From contig NZ_CP108458.1 in NCBI RefSeq assembly GCF_036242395.1, positions 1,302,001 to 1,366,000 of the forward strand: a DNA stretch of 64,000 nucleotides, given 5' to 3'. A program made the translations under genes and the position numbers. A model generated the notes under the pieces. The model made no database searches. It worked only from the letters and a program-made list of their open reading frames with translations, and was not told the origin of the DNA. Positions 8,655 through 17,564 of this stretch are shown piece by piece (the stretch's first letter is position 1; the number at the start of each line of letters is the position of its first letter). Source of the stretch: Kitasatospora sp. NBC_01266 (lineage in GTDB: Bacteria > Actinomycetota > Actinomycetes > Streptomycetales > Streptomycetaceae).

Positions 8655-9431
8655 TCACGGCTTGATGAAGGCGAACAGGTCGTTGTGGATCACGTTGTGG
8701 CGTCCGGGCACCGGCTGGGTGTGGTGGCATACGCAGTCCTGGCGGTGCCGGACCCGCGCCGGGGTCGCGGGGATCAGGTGCCCGTCGGAGGCGGTGGCCT
8801 CGGCGGCGACGATGTGCTGCAGGTACACCAGGCCGCTGGCGCGGGCGTGCGCGACCAGGTAGCCGGCGCTGTCCTGGCCCGTGCTCTGACGGGAGGTCAT
8901 CACCAGGACACCGTCGGGCGCGAGCGCCTGGGCGCAAGCGTCGGTCAGCGCCGCGAGCTGGGCGTGGGTGGTGAAGGCGTGCGGGGCGGCGATCGCGAGC
9001 CGCGCGCTGCCGTCGTGGTGGTCGGCGCTGGTGGAGTGGGTGTCGGGGTGGCCGCGGCGCAGCAGCGCGAGGGAGGCGACCTGGGCGGCCTGGTCGTGGA
9101 GAGTGCTGTAGGCGAGGTCCGCGTCGTGCCGGGTGCGGGCGTAGCCGAGCACCTTGCGACCAGCCCGGACGGCGGCGATCAGGCAGGAGGCGTTGCCGGC
9201 CTCGGGGACGTAGACGAGGTCGCCGGGGGCCGTGAACGCCTCGACGATCCGCCGCGCCAGGCCGATGGGCAGGCGGTTGGCACAGGCGGCGCCGATCGGG
9301 CTCTCGCAGACCGGGCAGCAGCCGGCGAGGGGCTCGGTCAGCCACACCGAGAGCGGGACTGGCCTGCTCGTCGAGTGGGGGCGGGAGCTGGAGCGGTAGA
9401 TGGTGTTACTGGCAGTGGTGGGCTCGCTCAT
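8655..9431 (-). CDS. degenerate methyltransferase-like protein with Cys cluster
   Basis: A 258-residue protein, first gene of the methylase operon. An N-terminal zinc-type cluster (GCCPVCESPIGAAC, about residues 36-50) precedes a Rossmann-methylase pattern. The cofactor-loop position reads DLVYVPEAGNASCLIAA instead of D-x-x-x-G-x-G/T, and the expected N/S-P-P-Y catalytic tetrad is missing (LAIAAPHAF at that strand). It therefore looks like a catalytically inactive methylase paralogue, perhaps a specificity or DNA-binding partner of the N4-type enzyme encoded next to it. Function is inferred from pairing only. Confidence 0.55.
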   Translation of the reverse strand: MSEPTTASNTIYRSSSRPHSTSRPVPLSVWLTEPLAGCCPVCESPIGAACANRLPIGLARRIVEAFTAPGDLVYVPEAGNASCLIAAVRAGRKVLGYARTRHDADLAYSTLHDQAAQVASLALLRRGHPDTHSTSADHHDGSARLAIAAPHAFTTHAQLAALTDACAQALAPDGVLVMTSRQSTGQDSAGYLVAHARASGLVYLQHIVAAEATASDGHLIPATPARVRHRQDCVCHHTQPVPGRHNVIHNDLFAFIKP

Positions 9432-9650
9432 GGGCGTCGACCCGATGGTCGCCGCAGGACGTTGACAACCAGGGAAACCGCGATCCCCTCAGGTTTCTAA
9501 CGCCTCCAGACATCGGTCCACATTATCCTCTGCATGCAGACCGTGAATTGCCGCCCGCCTGCTTCCGCGCGCGCTCGTGAAGCCCCTGCAGCACGGCTGC
9601 ACAGGTGAGTTGATGAGGCTTCTGGACAACGGCTCGATGGATCACGAACA

Positions 9651-9839
9651 GGAAGGACTCGGGGCACCTACTATGACAAGAAGATCAGCCAGGGCAAACG
9701 GCAAACCCAGGCCCTTCTCTGCCTGGCCAGACGCCGGGTCGACGTCCTGTTCGCCATACTCCGGGACGGCACCTCTTACGAACCCCGGCCCGTCGGATCA
9801 GTCTCAATCGCCGAGAGCCCGCCTTGCCGCAGCCCATAG
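9651..9839 (+). pseudogene. IS110-family transposase C-terminal remnant
   Basis: In this frame the plus strand reads TYYDKKISQGKRQTQALLC, then LARRRVDVLFAILRDGTSY and PRP. This is the characteristic C-terminal tail of IS110/IS116-type transposases (the Ser/Tyr-rich RNase-H partner domain end). No N-terminal DEDD domain is upstream, so only a ~190-bp scar is left. It overlaps the end of the convergent gene at 9804. DNA from 9432 to 9650 has no gene and probably carries the promoter of the minus-strand methylase operon. Confidence 0.7.
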
Positions 9840-10121
9840 CTGCTCGAACTCCTCCGCAGAGATCTCGGCCGCATGGGGCTGGTCCTGCCAGCCGTCCATC
9901 AGGCCCTCGGCGAGAACGCCGTACTGCCGTTCATAGCGGCCCATCGCCGCGACATCGGCATGATCACGCAGGTGCAGCACCTCCACCAGAGAAGCTGCCA
10001 CCACTGGCCGTGAGTCCTCGCCCCGGACCTCAACCTGACGCGCTGCCCAGCCCTCGTCGTCAGCCTCGACGTACAGCCACAGATCTTCATCCTCGTAGTA
10101 GGTGCGGAACCAGGTCGTCAT
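9804..10121 (-). CDS. conserved hypothetical acidic protein
   Basis: A 105-residue, strongly acidic protein beginning MTTWFRTYYEDEDLWLYVEA; an ATG 12 codons further upstream is less likely. It has an apparent beta-rich N-terminus followed by helices (SLVEVLHLRDHADVAAM, EEFEQLWAAARRAL). I recognise the type as a common actinomycete hypothetical, without a known activity. Its small size, acidity and location among immunity-type genes make an immunity or antitoxin role possible, but this is inference. Confidence 0.6.
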   Translation of the reverse strand: MTTWFRTYYEDEDLWLYVEADDEGWAARQVEVRGEDSRPVVAASLVEVLHLRDHADVAAMGRYERQYGVLAEGLMDGWQDQPHAAEISAEEFEQLWAAARRALGD

Positions 10122-10274
10122 GTCGTCATCCTGGCGCACGCCGTTGACCAAGCCCATAGGGGCACCCCCACCACCAAAAACGCCGGGTCCCGCACCGCCA
10201 GTCGGCCCTCCCGGGCGAGAGGCATCCAGGCCGGATCGTTCCGCTTCGGATGCGTAGGTGCGCCCGACGCGGCG

Positions 10275-10652
10275 TCAGAGGGTGAGGCTCGGAGACCCGT
10301 AGGCACTGCAGAATCCGCAGTCACAACTGGTGAGAGAGTTCGCCCGGCAGTGGGCAGTCGGCCAGGCGCGGGATGCGCAGGGGCCTGGCTCGAGCAGCGC
10401 CCCGTCGCGGGGCACTGTCCTGGCGCACCAGGTACAGCGGATCGTTGCAGGCACGCCGGCTTCCTGCAGCTGCTGGGCCGCGACGGCCGCCATGTCGAGC
10501 GGGACGTCCTCCAGAACCGCCGCAGGAGCGCTGCCCAGGAGGAGCTTGCTGCGCCACAGGCTCAGTCCGGTGACCGCCCCGATGGCTTGCAGGGCCTTCT
10601 GTCCGCCGTTTCCGGGCTCCGTCACCAGCACGGTGAACCCTGGGTCCTCCAC
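10275..10652 (-). CDS. L7/L12 C-terminal-domain-like protein with Cys tail
   Basis: A 125-residue protein. Residues ~5-70 follow the ribosomal L7/L12 C-terminal / ClpS-like fold pattern (FTVLVTEPG, LQAIGAVTGLSLWRSKLLL, VPLDMAAVAAQQLQEAG). Such stand-alone domains are common in Streptomyces. The last 50 residues hold paired cysteines (CTWCARTV, CDCGFC) that could bind zinc and are unusual for the domain. It is not a ribosomal protein gene: the hinge and N-terminal dimerisation domain are absent. A role in protein-protein binding is likely. Confidence 0.55.
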   Translation of the reverse strand: MEDPGFTVLVTEPGNGGQKALQAIGAVTGLSLWRSKLLLGSAPAAVLEDVPLDMAAVAAQQLQEAGVPATIRCTWCARTVPRDGALLEPGPCASRAWPTAHCRANSLTSCDCGFCSAYGSPSLTL

Positions 10653-10830
10653 AGACGCATCTCCTTCGCTGGCGGGACAACCGCCCTCAGTATGTCCATG
10701 GAAGAAGCCTTCGGCCCGTCAGTTTTCGGTGACCGCCGTGCCGCCACGTATCGGCGTACTCACGAAACTCCGGCCGGCCGTGAACGGCTGCAGCAGCGAT
10801 TTCGTGATGTCAGCTGAAGAACGATGCTTG

Positions 10831-11313
10831 TCAGCGGGCCGGGAAGGACGCGAGAGCAAGATCCCACTGGTCGGCGGCGTGAAGCAGGGCTTCCGTATCC
10901 ACCCGAACCTCCACGGCGTACTGGTAGATGCCCGTTCTCTCGTCGCCCTGCTGCCACGGGGGTGCAGCCTCCAAGGACAGGTGGATGCGAATCACCGCCC
11001 CGCCCTCGCTCCGATCGGCGACGCTGAAGGCCAGGACCGGCTCGACGAACCAGGTATCCGGGGCCAACTCGCCCTCGGCGTCCCGACCGGTCACGGCCAC
11101 TGTCCCCGCCGCCACCGCACACAGCCAGGCGGTCACCTCGCGGGCTTCGCCGGTCAGCAGGCATGGATCGGCGAACGACCAGGCGCCCTGGGGAGTCGTC
11201 ACCTTCCCGCCGATGACCAGCCAGTTGTCGTCGTACGGGTCTCCCCCGGTGGTGGGGAACTGGTAGCGCAGGGGGAAGAGTTCGACGGCGCTCGCGTGAT
11301 CACTCAATAGCAC
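10831..11313 (-). CDS. WapI-family immunity protein
   Basis: A 160-residue protein with [37 protein letters not shown] and a C-terminal [15 protein letters not shown]. This is the pattern of the WapI-type immunity proteins common in actinomycetes, small cytoplasmic proteins that neutralise a contact-dependent or secreted nuclease toxin. No toxin gene or toxin C-terminal cassette is adjacent, so it is an orphan immunity gene. Neighbouring SUKH and YwqG proteins support a polyimmunity setting. Confidence 0.65.
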   Translation of the reverse strand: MLLSDHASAVELFPLRYQFPTTGGDPYDDNWLVIGGKVTTPQGAWSFADPCLLTGEAREVTAWLCAVAAGTVAVTGRDAEGELAPDTWFVEPVLAFSVADRSEGGAVIRIHLSLEAAPPWQQGDERTGIYQYAVEVRVDTEALLHAADQWDLALASFPAR

Positions 11314-11466
11314 TGCCGCAGGATGTCATATCCAGCTCAGTAGCCCCGGGTCAGGAGTGTGCTCCGGGGCACGGCGGCTGGGCGAGAACGACGGTCCGCA
11401 CGAATAGATCGCTTCCAGGCGGAAATTCCGGGTGAGGTTCGTGGTGACGGCGGTACGGTGCCGGGC

Positions 11467-12054
11467 ATGCGTATGGATGGTGAGTCGGTTCGGTGTCAAC
11501 GGCCGTTGCTGCTGCTCGACGTCGATGGTCCGCTCAACCCGTTCGGTGGGATGCCGAACCGGCGCCCGGCCGGCTTCGAGACGCACCGGCTTATGCCGCC
11601 GAGCTGGGAGGCTGCCGAGCTCGCGCGCTTGGAGGCCTGGGGGCGGCCGGGGAAGCATCCGACGCCGTTGCCGGTGTGGCTGAACCCGGGCCACGGGGCT
11701 GAGCTGGCAGCGCTTCCGTTCGAGTTGGTGTGGGCCACAACGTGGGAGGACGAGGCCAATACCTTCATCGCACCGTTGATCGGCCTACCCGAACTGCCGT
11801 TCATCGCCGGGTCGACGCCACGCCCCACGCCGGGCGGGAAGGTGTTCTGGAAGACCCCGGAGATCGTCTCCTGGGCGGCCGGTCGAGCGTTCGCCTGGGT
11901 GGACGACGAGATCACCAGCGCGGATCACCACTGGGTGGCCGCCCACCACGAGGGACTGGCGCTGCTGCACCGGGTCGATCCGCATATCGGCCTGACCTCT
12001 GAGGACTTCCGCGCCCTCGAAGACTGGGCCGCAGCCCTGTGCGGCTCGGCTTGA
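11467..12054 (+). CDS. HAD-like hydrolase domain protein
   Basis: A 195-residue protein. LLLLDVDGPLNPFGG near the N-terminus is a HAD motif I (nucleophile D with D+2), TTWEDE lies mid-protein, and FAWVDDEIT (about residue 140) gives the motif IV acidic pair. It lacks a cap domain. Proteins of this type are widespread in Streptomyces and usually annotated as secreted or hypothetical, but no signal peptide is seen here. ATG 11467 is chosen over the next ATG (11473); both are close. Confidence 0.62.
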   Translation: MRMDGESVRCQRPLLLLDVDGPLNPFGGMPNRRPAGFETHRLMPPSWEAAELARLEAWGRPGKHPTPLPVWLNPGHGAELAALPFELVWATTWEDEANTFIAPLIGLPELPFIAGSTPRPTPGGKVFWKTPEIVSWAAGRAFAWVDDEITSADHHWVAAHHEGLALLHRVDPHIGLTSEDFRALEDWAAALCGSA

Positions 12055-12055
12055 T

Positions 12056-12355
12056 CTACCGCAGTACGCCCGCGAGCCCGTAGGCCTCGCTCTTCAGGCG
12101 CTGGAACTGGTCGTTCACCGCGTCGACCTGGTCGGCTGAAACCGGGTGCCCGTTGGCTGGGTGGATGATCAGGTCGTTGAGGCTGCCCATACCGCCGAAA
12201 GCACTGAGGAAGTGGCGGATTCCCTCATCGTCACCGCCGTCGATGAGCTCACGGTCATGCTCAATCCAGGCCGCCCAGTGCTGAACGTCGTAGCTCCAAA
12301 GGAGGCTCGACAGTTCGGTGAGCGCGGCCACGAGGCGCTCTCTGGTCGGAGTCAC
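12056..12355 (-). CDS. conserved hypothetical (DUF6966-like)
   Basis: A 99-residue helical protein starting at GTG (VTPTRERLVAALTELSSLL). The sequence WAAWIEHDRELIDGGDDEGI and FLSAFGGMGSLNDLII resembles a small family of actinomycete proteins often found near immunity genes (DUF6966 type, from memory). A longer in-frame reading to 12499 is low-complexity Arg/Gly and was not used. It converges with the HAD gene, leaving a 1-bp gap. Function unknown. Confidence 0.55.
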   Translation of the reverse strand: MTPTRERLVAALTELSSLLWSYDVQHWAAWIEHDRELIDGGDDEGIRHFLSAFGGMGSLNDLIIHPANGHPVSADQVDAVNDQFQRLKSEAYGLAGVLR

Positions 12356-12495
12356 CCCGTCAGTGTCCCACTGCAGGGCCCGCTGACTCCCTCGAAGGGC
12401 TCCGCGTCGACCGCCGGAACAGCTGGGCGGAGTACCTCGAAGCTGTCCAGGCCGTCGAACGATGATGGGCCGCGTTGAATACAGCCCCCGTGTCC

Positions 12496-14016
12496 TCATT
12501 CCGGCCGGGCGCGTTTGAGAGAAAGGCTGATGCGGCGACGCTCGCGGTCCACGTCGAGGACGGCAGCACGAACCTGGTCGCCGACGGCGAGCACCTCCTG
12601 CGGGGCCTCGACGTCGTGATCGACCAACTCGGTGAGGTGGACGAGGCCCTCGACGCCCTCCTCCACCTGGACAAACGCGCCGAACGGCACCAGCTTGGTC
12701 ACCGTCCCCGAGACCGAGTCGCCGACGTTGTGGGTATCGGCATAGAGCCGCCAGGGATCGGGCTGCAGCGCCTTCATGGACAGGCTCACCTGTTCCCGTG
12801 CGAAGTCGACACTGATGATCTCGGCGCGGATTTCCCGACCGATCGGGGCGATGTCGTCCACCGAGTCAAAGCGGGTCCAGGACATCTCGGGAACACGCAG
12901 GAAGCCGAGGAAACGGCCCAGGTCGTCATCGAGGTGCACATACACCCCGATGTCGTTGAGTCCCGTCGCGACGACCCCGGAAACCGCGTCTCCAATCCGC
13001 AAGGAGCCCAGGAACGTCCGGCGCTCGTCCGCCTGACTCCGATTGGTGCGCCAGCGCGCCCGCAGGACACCGTCCCCGTCGGGCAAAACCGCAGCGAGAA
13101 GGGGGCGGCGATCAGCTGGTTCCAGCGGAACCAATGCAGCGCGGTGGCCCGGGCCGGCCGAAATCTGGGGATTCGGCACGTCTGCCCGGCCCATGCCCGG
13201 TTCTGCGACCCGCGCCGCGTGGAATCCCCCACCGGGATGCTGCCGCACAAGCAGTTGGAGGCGCTCCCCGCGCACGACGGCGGCGCGGATCACGTCAACG
13301 TCGTCGGTGAGGTCCGGCCAAACCGCCAGCCGCGCCCGTGGGGTCAGACGCTGACGCACAGCCTCGACCTCGTGAGCGGTCGTCAGGCGGTGCCAGCGGT
13401 AGGCGTTGCCGGTCGGACGTTCCTCCAGCAGGACCCCACCGCGGTCCGCGACCAGTGCGCCGACCTCAGACCAGAACTCCTCGCCGGCGGCCTGCGAGGC
13501 GTCCGTCTCGTCGAGAGCCGGATCGTAGGGTGAGCTCGCGAGCCGGTCGACGTGCAGCCCAAGAACGCGGGTGCGGAACACGGCGTTCTCGAAGTCCCGG
13601 GCGCCGCCGACGTATATGTCGTCCCGGTCGCCGACGTGGACGAAGAAGCCGTTGTTCGCCCGCAGCCGGCACCAGGCACCCTCGCGCAGCACCATCGCCC
13701 GCAACAACCCGAGACCGGTGGCGAGTTGGACGCGCGCGCCGTCGTGGAAGCCGACGCCGTCATAGGGGAAGAGTCCGCTCAGCCCGTGCCCTCCGCTTCC
13801 CGCGTGGACGGAGAAGGAGAAGAAGCCCTCGGCCATGGGGTTGTCGATCGTCACCTGCTCGACGGCGGCATCGAGCGCGAACCCCGCCACGGCTGCCACA
13901 CAGGCAGCAGCGACGCGTTCCTGGGAGTCATACGCGATGGAGGTACTACCTGCGCCGGCCGCCGCGTCGATGTCAGCAGGGTCGTACGGAGTGATGCGGT
14001 ACACGAAGGGCGCCAT
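12496..14016 (-). CDS. two-S1-domain RNA-binding protein
   Basis: A 506-residue protein; ATG at 14016 (MAPFVYRITPYDPADID) is preferred over 14070. Residues ~1-330 form a conserved but unassigned region (FFSFSVHAG, ANNGFFVHVGDRDDIYVGG). The C-terminus has two S1 OB-folds: about 355-425 (IGDAVSGVVATGLNDIGVYV) and 435-505 (VGDSVSGTVTKLVPFGAFV ending ISLSLKRA). It should bind single-stranded RNA. It is not ribosomal protein S1, which has four or more S1 repeats. Similar proteins occur beside immunity genes in Streptomyces, suggesting an RNA-protective or translation-linked accessory role (inference). Confidence 0.7.
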   Translation of the reverse strand: MAPFVYRITPYDPADIDAAAGAGSTSIAYDSQERVAAACVAAVAGFALDAAVEQVTIDNPMAEGFFSFSVHAGSGGHGLSGLFPYDGVGFHDGARVQLATGLGLLRAMVLREGAWCRLRANNGFFVHVGDRDDIYVGGARDFENAVFRTRVLGLHVDRLASSPYDPALDETDASQAAGEEFWSEVGALVADRGGVLLEERPTGNAYRWHRLTTAHEVEAVRQRLTPRARLAVWPDLTDDVDVIRAAVVRGERLQLLVRQHPGGGFHAARVAEPGMGRADVPNPQISAGPGHRAALVPLEPADRRPLLAAVLPDGDGVLRARWRTNRSQADERRTFLGSLRIGDAVSGVVATGLNDIGVYVHLDDDLGRFLGFLRVPEMSWTRFDSVDDIAPIGREIRAEIISVDFAREQVSLSMKALQPDPWRLYADTHNVGDSVSGTVTKLVPFGAFVQVEEGVEGLVHLTELVDHDVEAPQEVLAVGDQVRAAVLDVDRERRRISLSLKRARPE

Positions 14017-14184
14017 GTCAGCGGCCCGGATGGCTCGTAGTCGCCCTGAGGGCCGGTCGCGGGTGGACAAGGGGAATGATCACCCGCGCACTCTACCGGC
14101 ACCAAGCACGGCATGGGCAGGGTTCGTTCCCGGCAAGAGCGACCCGGATCGGGAGCGCAAGGTCGGGACGGCTTGAATACGGAC

Positions 14185-14718
14185 ATGGACTCCCCGATCT
14201 GGGCCGCGCTGTCGGCCGCCGAGCGCTCCACCGTGGACAGCCTGATTCAGCAGGACCACCGGATAGCGGCAGTCGCCCGCATCCGCGAGACGTTCCCAGT
14301 CGAGTCCAGGCCGGGCCTGTACGACACACTCGACGTCGTGGCAGCGCGCTACCAGGAGCTGGGCCAACGGTTCGAGCGCTATCCGACCCCTCCGCTGGAC
14401 CTGGTGACGCTGGCGGAGAAGGTGGAGGCCCTGCCCGGCCGGCCGGTCGCCATCGAGGCACTGTGGGACGGTGACACCGATGGTTGGTGCGTGGACTTGA
14501 TGGCGCTCACGGACGACCCGGCTACCGAGCACCGGCTCGCCACGATCCGGCACGGCAGTGACATGAGACTGTTCAACGGCACGGTTCCGCCGTGGCCCGA
14601 GGCTCAGGAAGCAGAGACGGTCGGTCGTGCCCTGGCCGAGCGGTTCGCAGTGCTGTTCCATTTCACCAGCCCCGATCAGCCCGACTTCGACGCTCCCCGC
14701 TGGAGGACCGCCTCGTGA
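14185..14718 (+). CDS. conserved hypothetical protein
   Basis: A 177-residue protein starting MDSPIWAALSAAERSTVDSLI; a longer in-frame reading from 14113 is unlikely. The N-terminal ~60 residues are helical (IQQDHRIAAVARIRETF, a pattern typical of small actinomycete regulators of ribosomal-subunit-like repeats). A beta-rich segment with Trp/Asp residues follows (ALWDGDTDGWCVDLMAL). I do not recognise the family. The gene stop overlaps an IS256 remnant frame, so its 3' end may have been altered by that insertion. Confidence 0.55.
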   Translation: MDSPIWAALSAAERSTVDSLIQQDHRIAAVARIRETFPVESRPGLYDTLDVVAARYQELGQRFERYPTPPLDLVTLAEKVEALPGRPVAIEALWDGDTDGWCVDLMALTDDPATEHRLATIRHGSDMRLFNGTVPPWPEAQEAETVGRALAERFAVLFHFTSPDQPDFDAPRWRTAS

Positions 14719-14741
14719 ACCACGGGTCCACGTTCTCCACC

Positions 14742-14932
14742 GTCAAGCTGCGGACCAAGGCCACCCCCGGCGCCGGCAACCCCGCTGCGGCCCTGGCAAT
14801 GGTGTTCACGCTCGTCGAATCCGCCCAGGAACGCTGGCGCGCGATCATGGGCGCCCGCCTTGTCGCCCTGGTCCGTTCCGGCGCCCGCTTCGGGAACGGC
14901 CTCCTGGTCGAGCGCGCCGAGGTGGCGGCATG
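14742..14932 (+). pseudogene. IS256-family transposase C-terminal remnant
   Basis: The frame reads TVKLRTKATPGAGNPAAALA, MVFTLVESAQERWRAIMGA, then LVALVRSGARF-GLLVERAE. This matches the end of IS256/Mutator-type transposases (R-T-K-x-T-x-G-x-G ... A-Q-x-R-W-R). Everything upstream of this ~65-residue tail is missing and it is fused by chance to the end of the preceding gene. It shows that a second, now deleted, IS once sat here. Confidence 0.65.
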
Positions 14933-15262
14933 CCCCAGTGCTTCACCCCAGGCAGCCAGGCCGTTGAGGTGGAACTGGCGATCGGTCAGGTCGCCATCGT
15001 GAACCCGGCCGAGGCCACCGCCACAGTGCGCTGCATGCTCGGGCCGGTTCGTCGCGGCGCCCGGTTCGACCGCATCCGCGACTCGGTAGAAGCCCTCGAC
15101 TTGGAGCTGACGCAGATCCTCGCTTACCACCAATACGTCGAGGAACTCGACCCCGTCCACACCGCGCTCGTGACCCTCCGAGGCACAGGAATCCAACTCC
15201 TGACGTCAGCTACCCCGGGCTCCAGTTGGCAAGTCATCCAGGGAGCCAACCCGCCGCCGTGA
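14930..15262 (+). CDS. conserved hypothetical protein
   Basis: A 110-residue protein starting MPQCFTPGSQAVEVELAIG at the end of the IS256 scar. It has a beta-rich first half, then a helix (IRDSVEALDLELTQILAYHQY) and a short beta hairpin. No known family. The start lies within the IS remnant, so the original N-terminus may have been replaced. No ribosome-binding site is obvious because the preceding bases are GGTGGCGGC. Confidence 0.42.
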   Translation: MPQCFTPGSQAVEVELAIGQVAIVNPAEATATVRCMLGPVRRGARFDRIRDSVEALDLELTQILAYHQYVEELDPVHTALVTLRGTGIQLLTSATPGSSWQVIQGANPPP

Positions 15263-15350
15263 CCAAGCCATCCACAGGTATTGACTATTACTCCGAACTG
15301 GGGCTGGGCTCGTCTCTGTGTGTGTCGGGCCTGGCTCGTACGCTGCGGGC

Positions 15351-16031
15351 ATGAGTTATGAATCTTGGGCGGGAGTCCGCGAGCAGATACAGGCACTGAC
15401 GAAGGCGCCGGGTGCGAGCTCAGTCTTCGGGTTCCACGGTCACAAGTTCCTGCTGGAGGATCCGCTCACCGCAGGCGAGCTGGACGAGCTGGAGGGTCAG
15501 CTGGGTGTTCGACTTCCCGAGGACTACCGGGAGTTCTTGACCCAGGTCGGTTCCGGCGGTGCCGGCCCGGGCTACGGGGTCTTTCCGGTACGCCGCGTGG
15601 ACGGGCGGTGGCGGTGGGAGGGCGACGGGGCGGATCTGGCGGATTTGGCCCGCCTGTCCGAGCCCTTCCCGGTCCAGGGTCCCGATTCCGCCGAGCTCGA
15701 CGCTCTCCAGGAGGAGTGTCCCCAGGAGGAGGACTTCGACGAGGAGGAAGACTTCGACGAGGCGATGGGCGAATGGGATGCGAGGTGGGAGGCGCTGATG
15801 TGGAATCCCGAGCGGACCGTCGGCGCCATCGCCCTGTGCCATTTGGGCTGCGCCTACCGGCAGTGGCTGATCGTCAGCGGTCCCGAACGCGGTCGCATCT
15901 GGTCCGACGACCGGGCGGACGAGCGTGACCTTGAGCCGCTCCTCGGGCCTGGGCAAGAGCCCGTGACGTTCGCCCTCTGGTATCGGAGCTGGCTGGCACA
16001 GGCCAGCCGCTCGATAGCAGCGAGCCGCTGA
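15351..16031 (+). CDS. SMI1/KNR4 (SUKH) family protein
   Basis: A 226-residue SUKH-fold protein. The core pattern is at about residues 35-75: LTAGELDELEGQLGVRLPEDY then REFLTQVGSGG and YGVFPV. An unusually acidic insert (EEDFDEEEDFDEAMGEWDARW) lies at about 125-150. WLIVSGPERGRIWSDDRA near the C-terminus is also typical. SUKH proteins are immunity partners of diverse secreted nuclease toxins. No toxin is linked, so this is an orphan immunity candidate. An earlier in-frame start at 15318 is less likely. Confidence 0.75.
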   Translation: MSYESWAGVREQIQALTKAPGASSVFGFHGHKFLLEDPLTAGELDELEGQLGVRLPEDYREFLTQVGSGGAGPGYGVFPVRRVDGRWRWEGDGADLADLARLSEPFPVQGPDSAELDALQEECPQEEDFDEEEDFDEAMGEWDARWEALMWNPERTVGAIALCHLGCAYRQWLIVSGPERGRIWSDDRADERDLEPLLGPGQEPVTFALWYRSWLAQASRSIAASR

Positions 16032-16049
16032 CGCCCCGTGGACGCATCT

Positions 16050-16220
16050 ATCCAGCCTCAGCGGGCCAGACCTGTCGGGCTTGTTCGATACGCGCTTGGT
16101 GGTGGTTACCCCAGTCGTCGTCGAGGCGGATCCACAGCATCGTGTAGAGGCAGTCGGAGTCGTTGATCTCGGTGTGGGGCGCCAGCAGGTTCGTGAGGTG
16201 AGCGTAGGGTAGGGCGGCTC
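16050..16220 (-). pseudogene. fragment of an unknown gene
   Basis: A ~56-codon minus-strand frame reads LPYAHLTNLLAPHTEINDSD, CLYTMLWIRLDDDWGN, then HHQARIEQARQVW. This is far more protein-like than random high-GC frames. It has no start codon in frame (a TGA lies just upstream) and is probably the C-terminal stub of a deleted gene. It lies between two SUKH genes and might derive from another immunity-type protein, but the family is unknown. Confidence 0.35.
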
Positions 16221-16250
16221 CTGCTCACGCGGCTGTGGAAGGCGACGACT

Positions 16251-17408
16251 GTGCACCCTGACGTGGAGCGCCTGATGGCGCTCATGCCGCCCGGGCCGGA
16301 GGGCGGAGACCGGGTCGACTGGCGGGCGGTCGAGCAGGATCTCGGTTGTCGGATGCCGACCGACTTCCGCGACCTCATCGCCGTGTACGGGGTCGGCACC
16401 ATCGACGAGTGCCTGATGGTTCTCCCGCCGACCAGTGCCGAACACGAGTCAGGGATCCCGTCCGTGGGCCAGATGACACCGATGCCCGCGAAGACCGCCT
16501 GGCTCGAACACACGAAGTCCGACTATCCGCTGTGGCCGGAGCCCGGCGCCTTGGTATGCGGGCTGCGCATGGTGGACATCAACGGAGACCTGACGGGTGC
16601 CGTCTATTGGCGCACCACGGGGCCTGACCCCGAGCAGTGGCCGGTAGTCGTGTGGCAGCGCCACCGTCCCTTCGCCGAGTTCAACCTGAGCATGACCGGC
16701 CTCCTGGTGAAGTGGCTGGTCGAGGCCGCAGGCATCGACTTCGATCAGCGGATGGTTTTCGGCGCGCCGCATTCGCGGTTCATCCACTGGCGTGCCGAGC
16801 GCGTGATGCGTGAGCAGGGCCTGGACCCCTGGGAGTACCTGGAGCCGCTTTATGAAGAGGCGAACGAGGAGTGGGAGGAACGGAACCTTACCGGGGCGCC
16901 CCCCAGCTGGGCGTTGGCACACGAGATCGAGGTACGGCCGCCGATGCCCGAAGGCCTGCTGGTGTCCGAGGGTCCCCAGCTCGCCGTGCTGGGCATCACC
17001 GGGTCGTCGAGCGGGGACCTCGTCATCAAGGCGTCCGTCGCTCTGGGCAGCGCGACGGCAGCGCCCGTACGGCTGACGCCCCCGCTTGGACCGCGGGGCC
17101 CCATGGTGGAGGTCACCGGACCGGAAGGGCTGCTCGCAGCGGCCTTCGGCGCCGAGGTCACCGCTCCGGAGCCTGGTGCGCCGCTACTCGTCTCGTCCAC
17201 CGAGCCGTTGACGTTCGAGGTGCGGGTGCCGCCGTCCGCGATCATGACCGACACGACGTGGCCGGACCTGGTCCGTCGGCTCGCAACCGGCGCCACGATG
17301 AAGCTGACCGTTCAAGACCCAGCCATCGCCGGCCTGCGGGCCACGCCTCCCGCCAGAGCGGCGGATGTGGACGACGTCCTGGTCGGCTGGTGGCCGCCGC
17401 GCTTCTGA
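16251..17408 (+). CDS. large SMI1/KNR4 (SUKH) family protein
   Basis: A 385-residue protein. The SUKH-type start (VDWRAVEQDLGCRMPTDFRD then LIAVYGVGTIDECLMVLPP) occupies about residues 20-60. It continues with VYWRTTGPDPEQWPVVVWQR and FAEFNLSMTGLLVKWL, the usual end of this subgroup. Residues ~220-385 are an extra beta-rich, Pro/Thr-rich domain (LVSEGPQLAVLGITGSSSGD) not usually found in SUKH immunity proteins. The start could be this GTG at 16251. Immunity role inferred from the family. Confidence 0.7.
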   Translation: MHPDVERLMALMPPGPEGGDRVDWRAVEQDLGCRMPTDFRDLIAVYGVGTIDECLMVLPPTSAEHESGIPSVGQMTPMPAKTAWLEHTKSDYPLWPEPGALVCGLRMVDINGDLTGAVYWRTTGPDPEQWPVVVWQRHRPFAEFNLSMTGLLVKWLVEAAGIDFDQRMVFGAPHSRFIHWRAERVMREQGLDPWEYLEPLYEEANEEWEERNLTGAPPSWALAHEIEVRPPMPEGLLVSEGPQLAVLGITGSSSGDLVIKASVALGSATAAPVRLTPPLGPRGPMVEVTGPEGLLAAAFGAEVTAPEPGAPLLVSSTEPLTFEVRVPPSAIMTDTTWPDLVRRLATGATMKLTVQDPAIAGLRATPPARAADVDDVLVGWWPPRF

Positions 17409-17564
17409 GCCCCCGCCACGCGATCAGCGCACACCCGAGAACGAACCGAGCCTCATCCGGGTCCGCGCGGGCCTCCCAACGGACCCGCTTCACCGCGATC
17501 CCCTGCCAGCGCCGACTCACGCAGCAGATCGCCGGCTCTGCGGGGCTTCACCGCACTCGTGGGG

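Noticed and set aside
17242-17520. Minus-strand frame with WQGIAVKRVRWE resembling the end of an IS5-type transposase
   Set aside because: Only a handful of residues fit and most of the frame overlaps the end of the SUKH gene; not enough to call a remnant.
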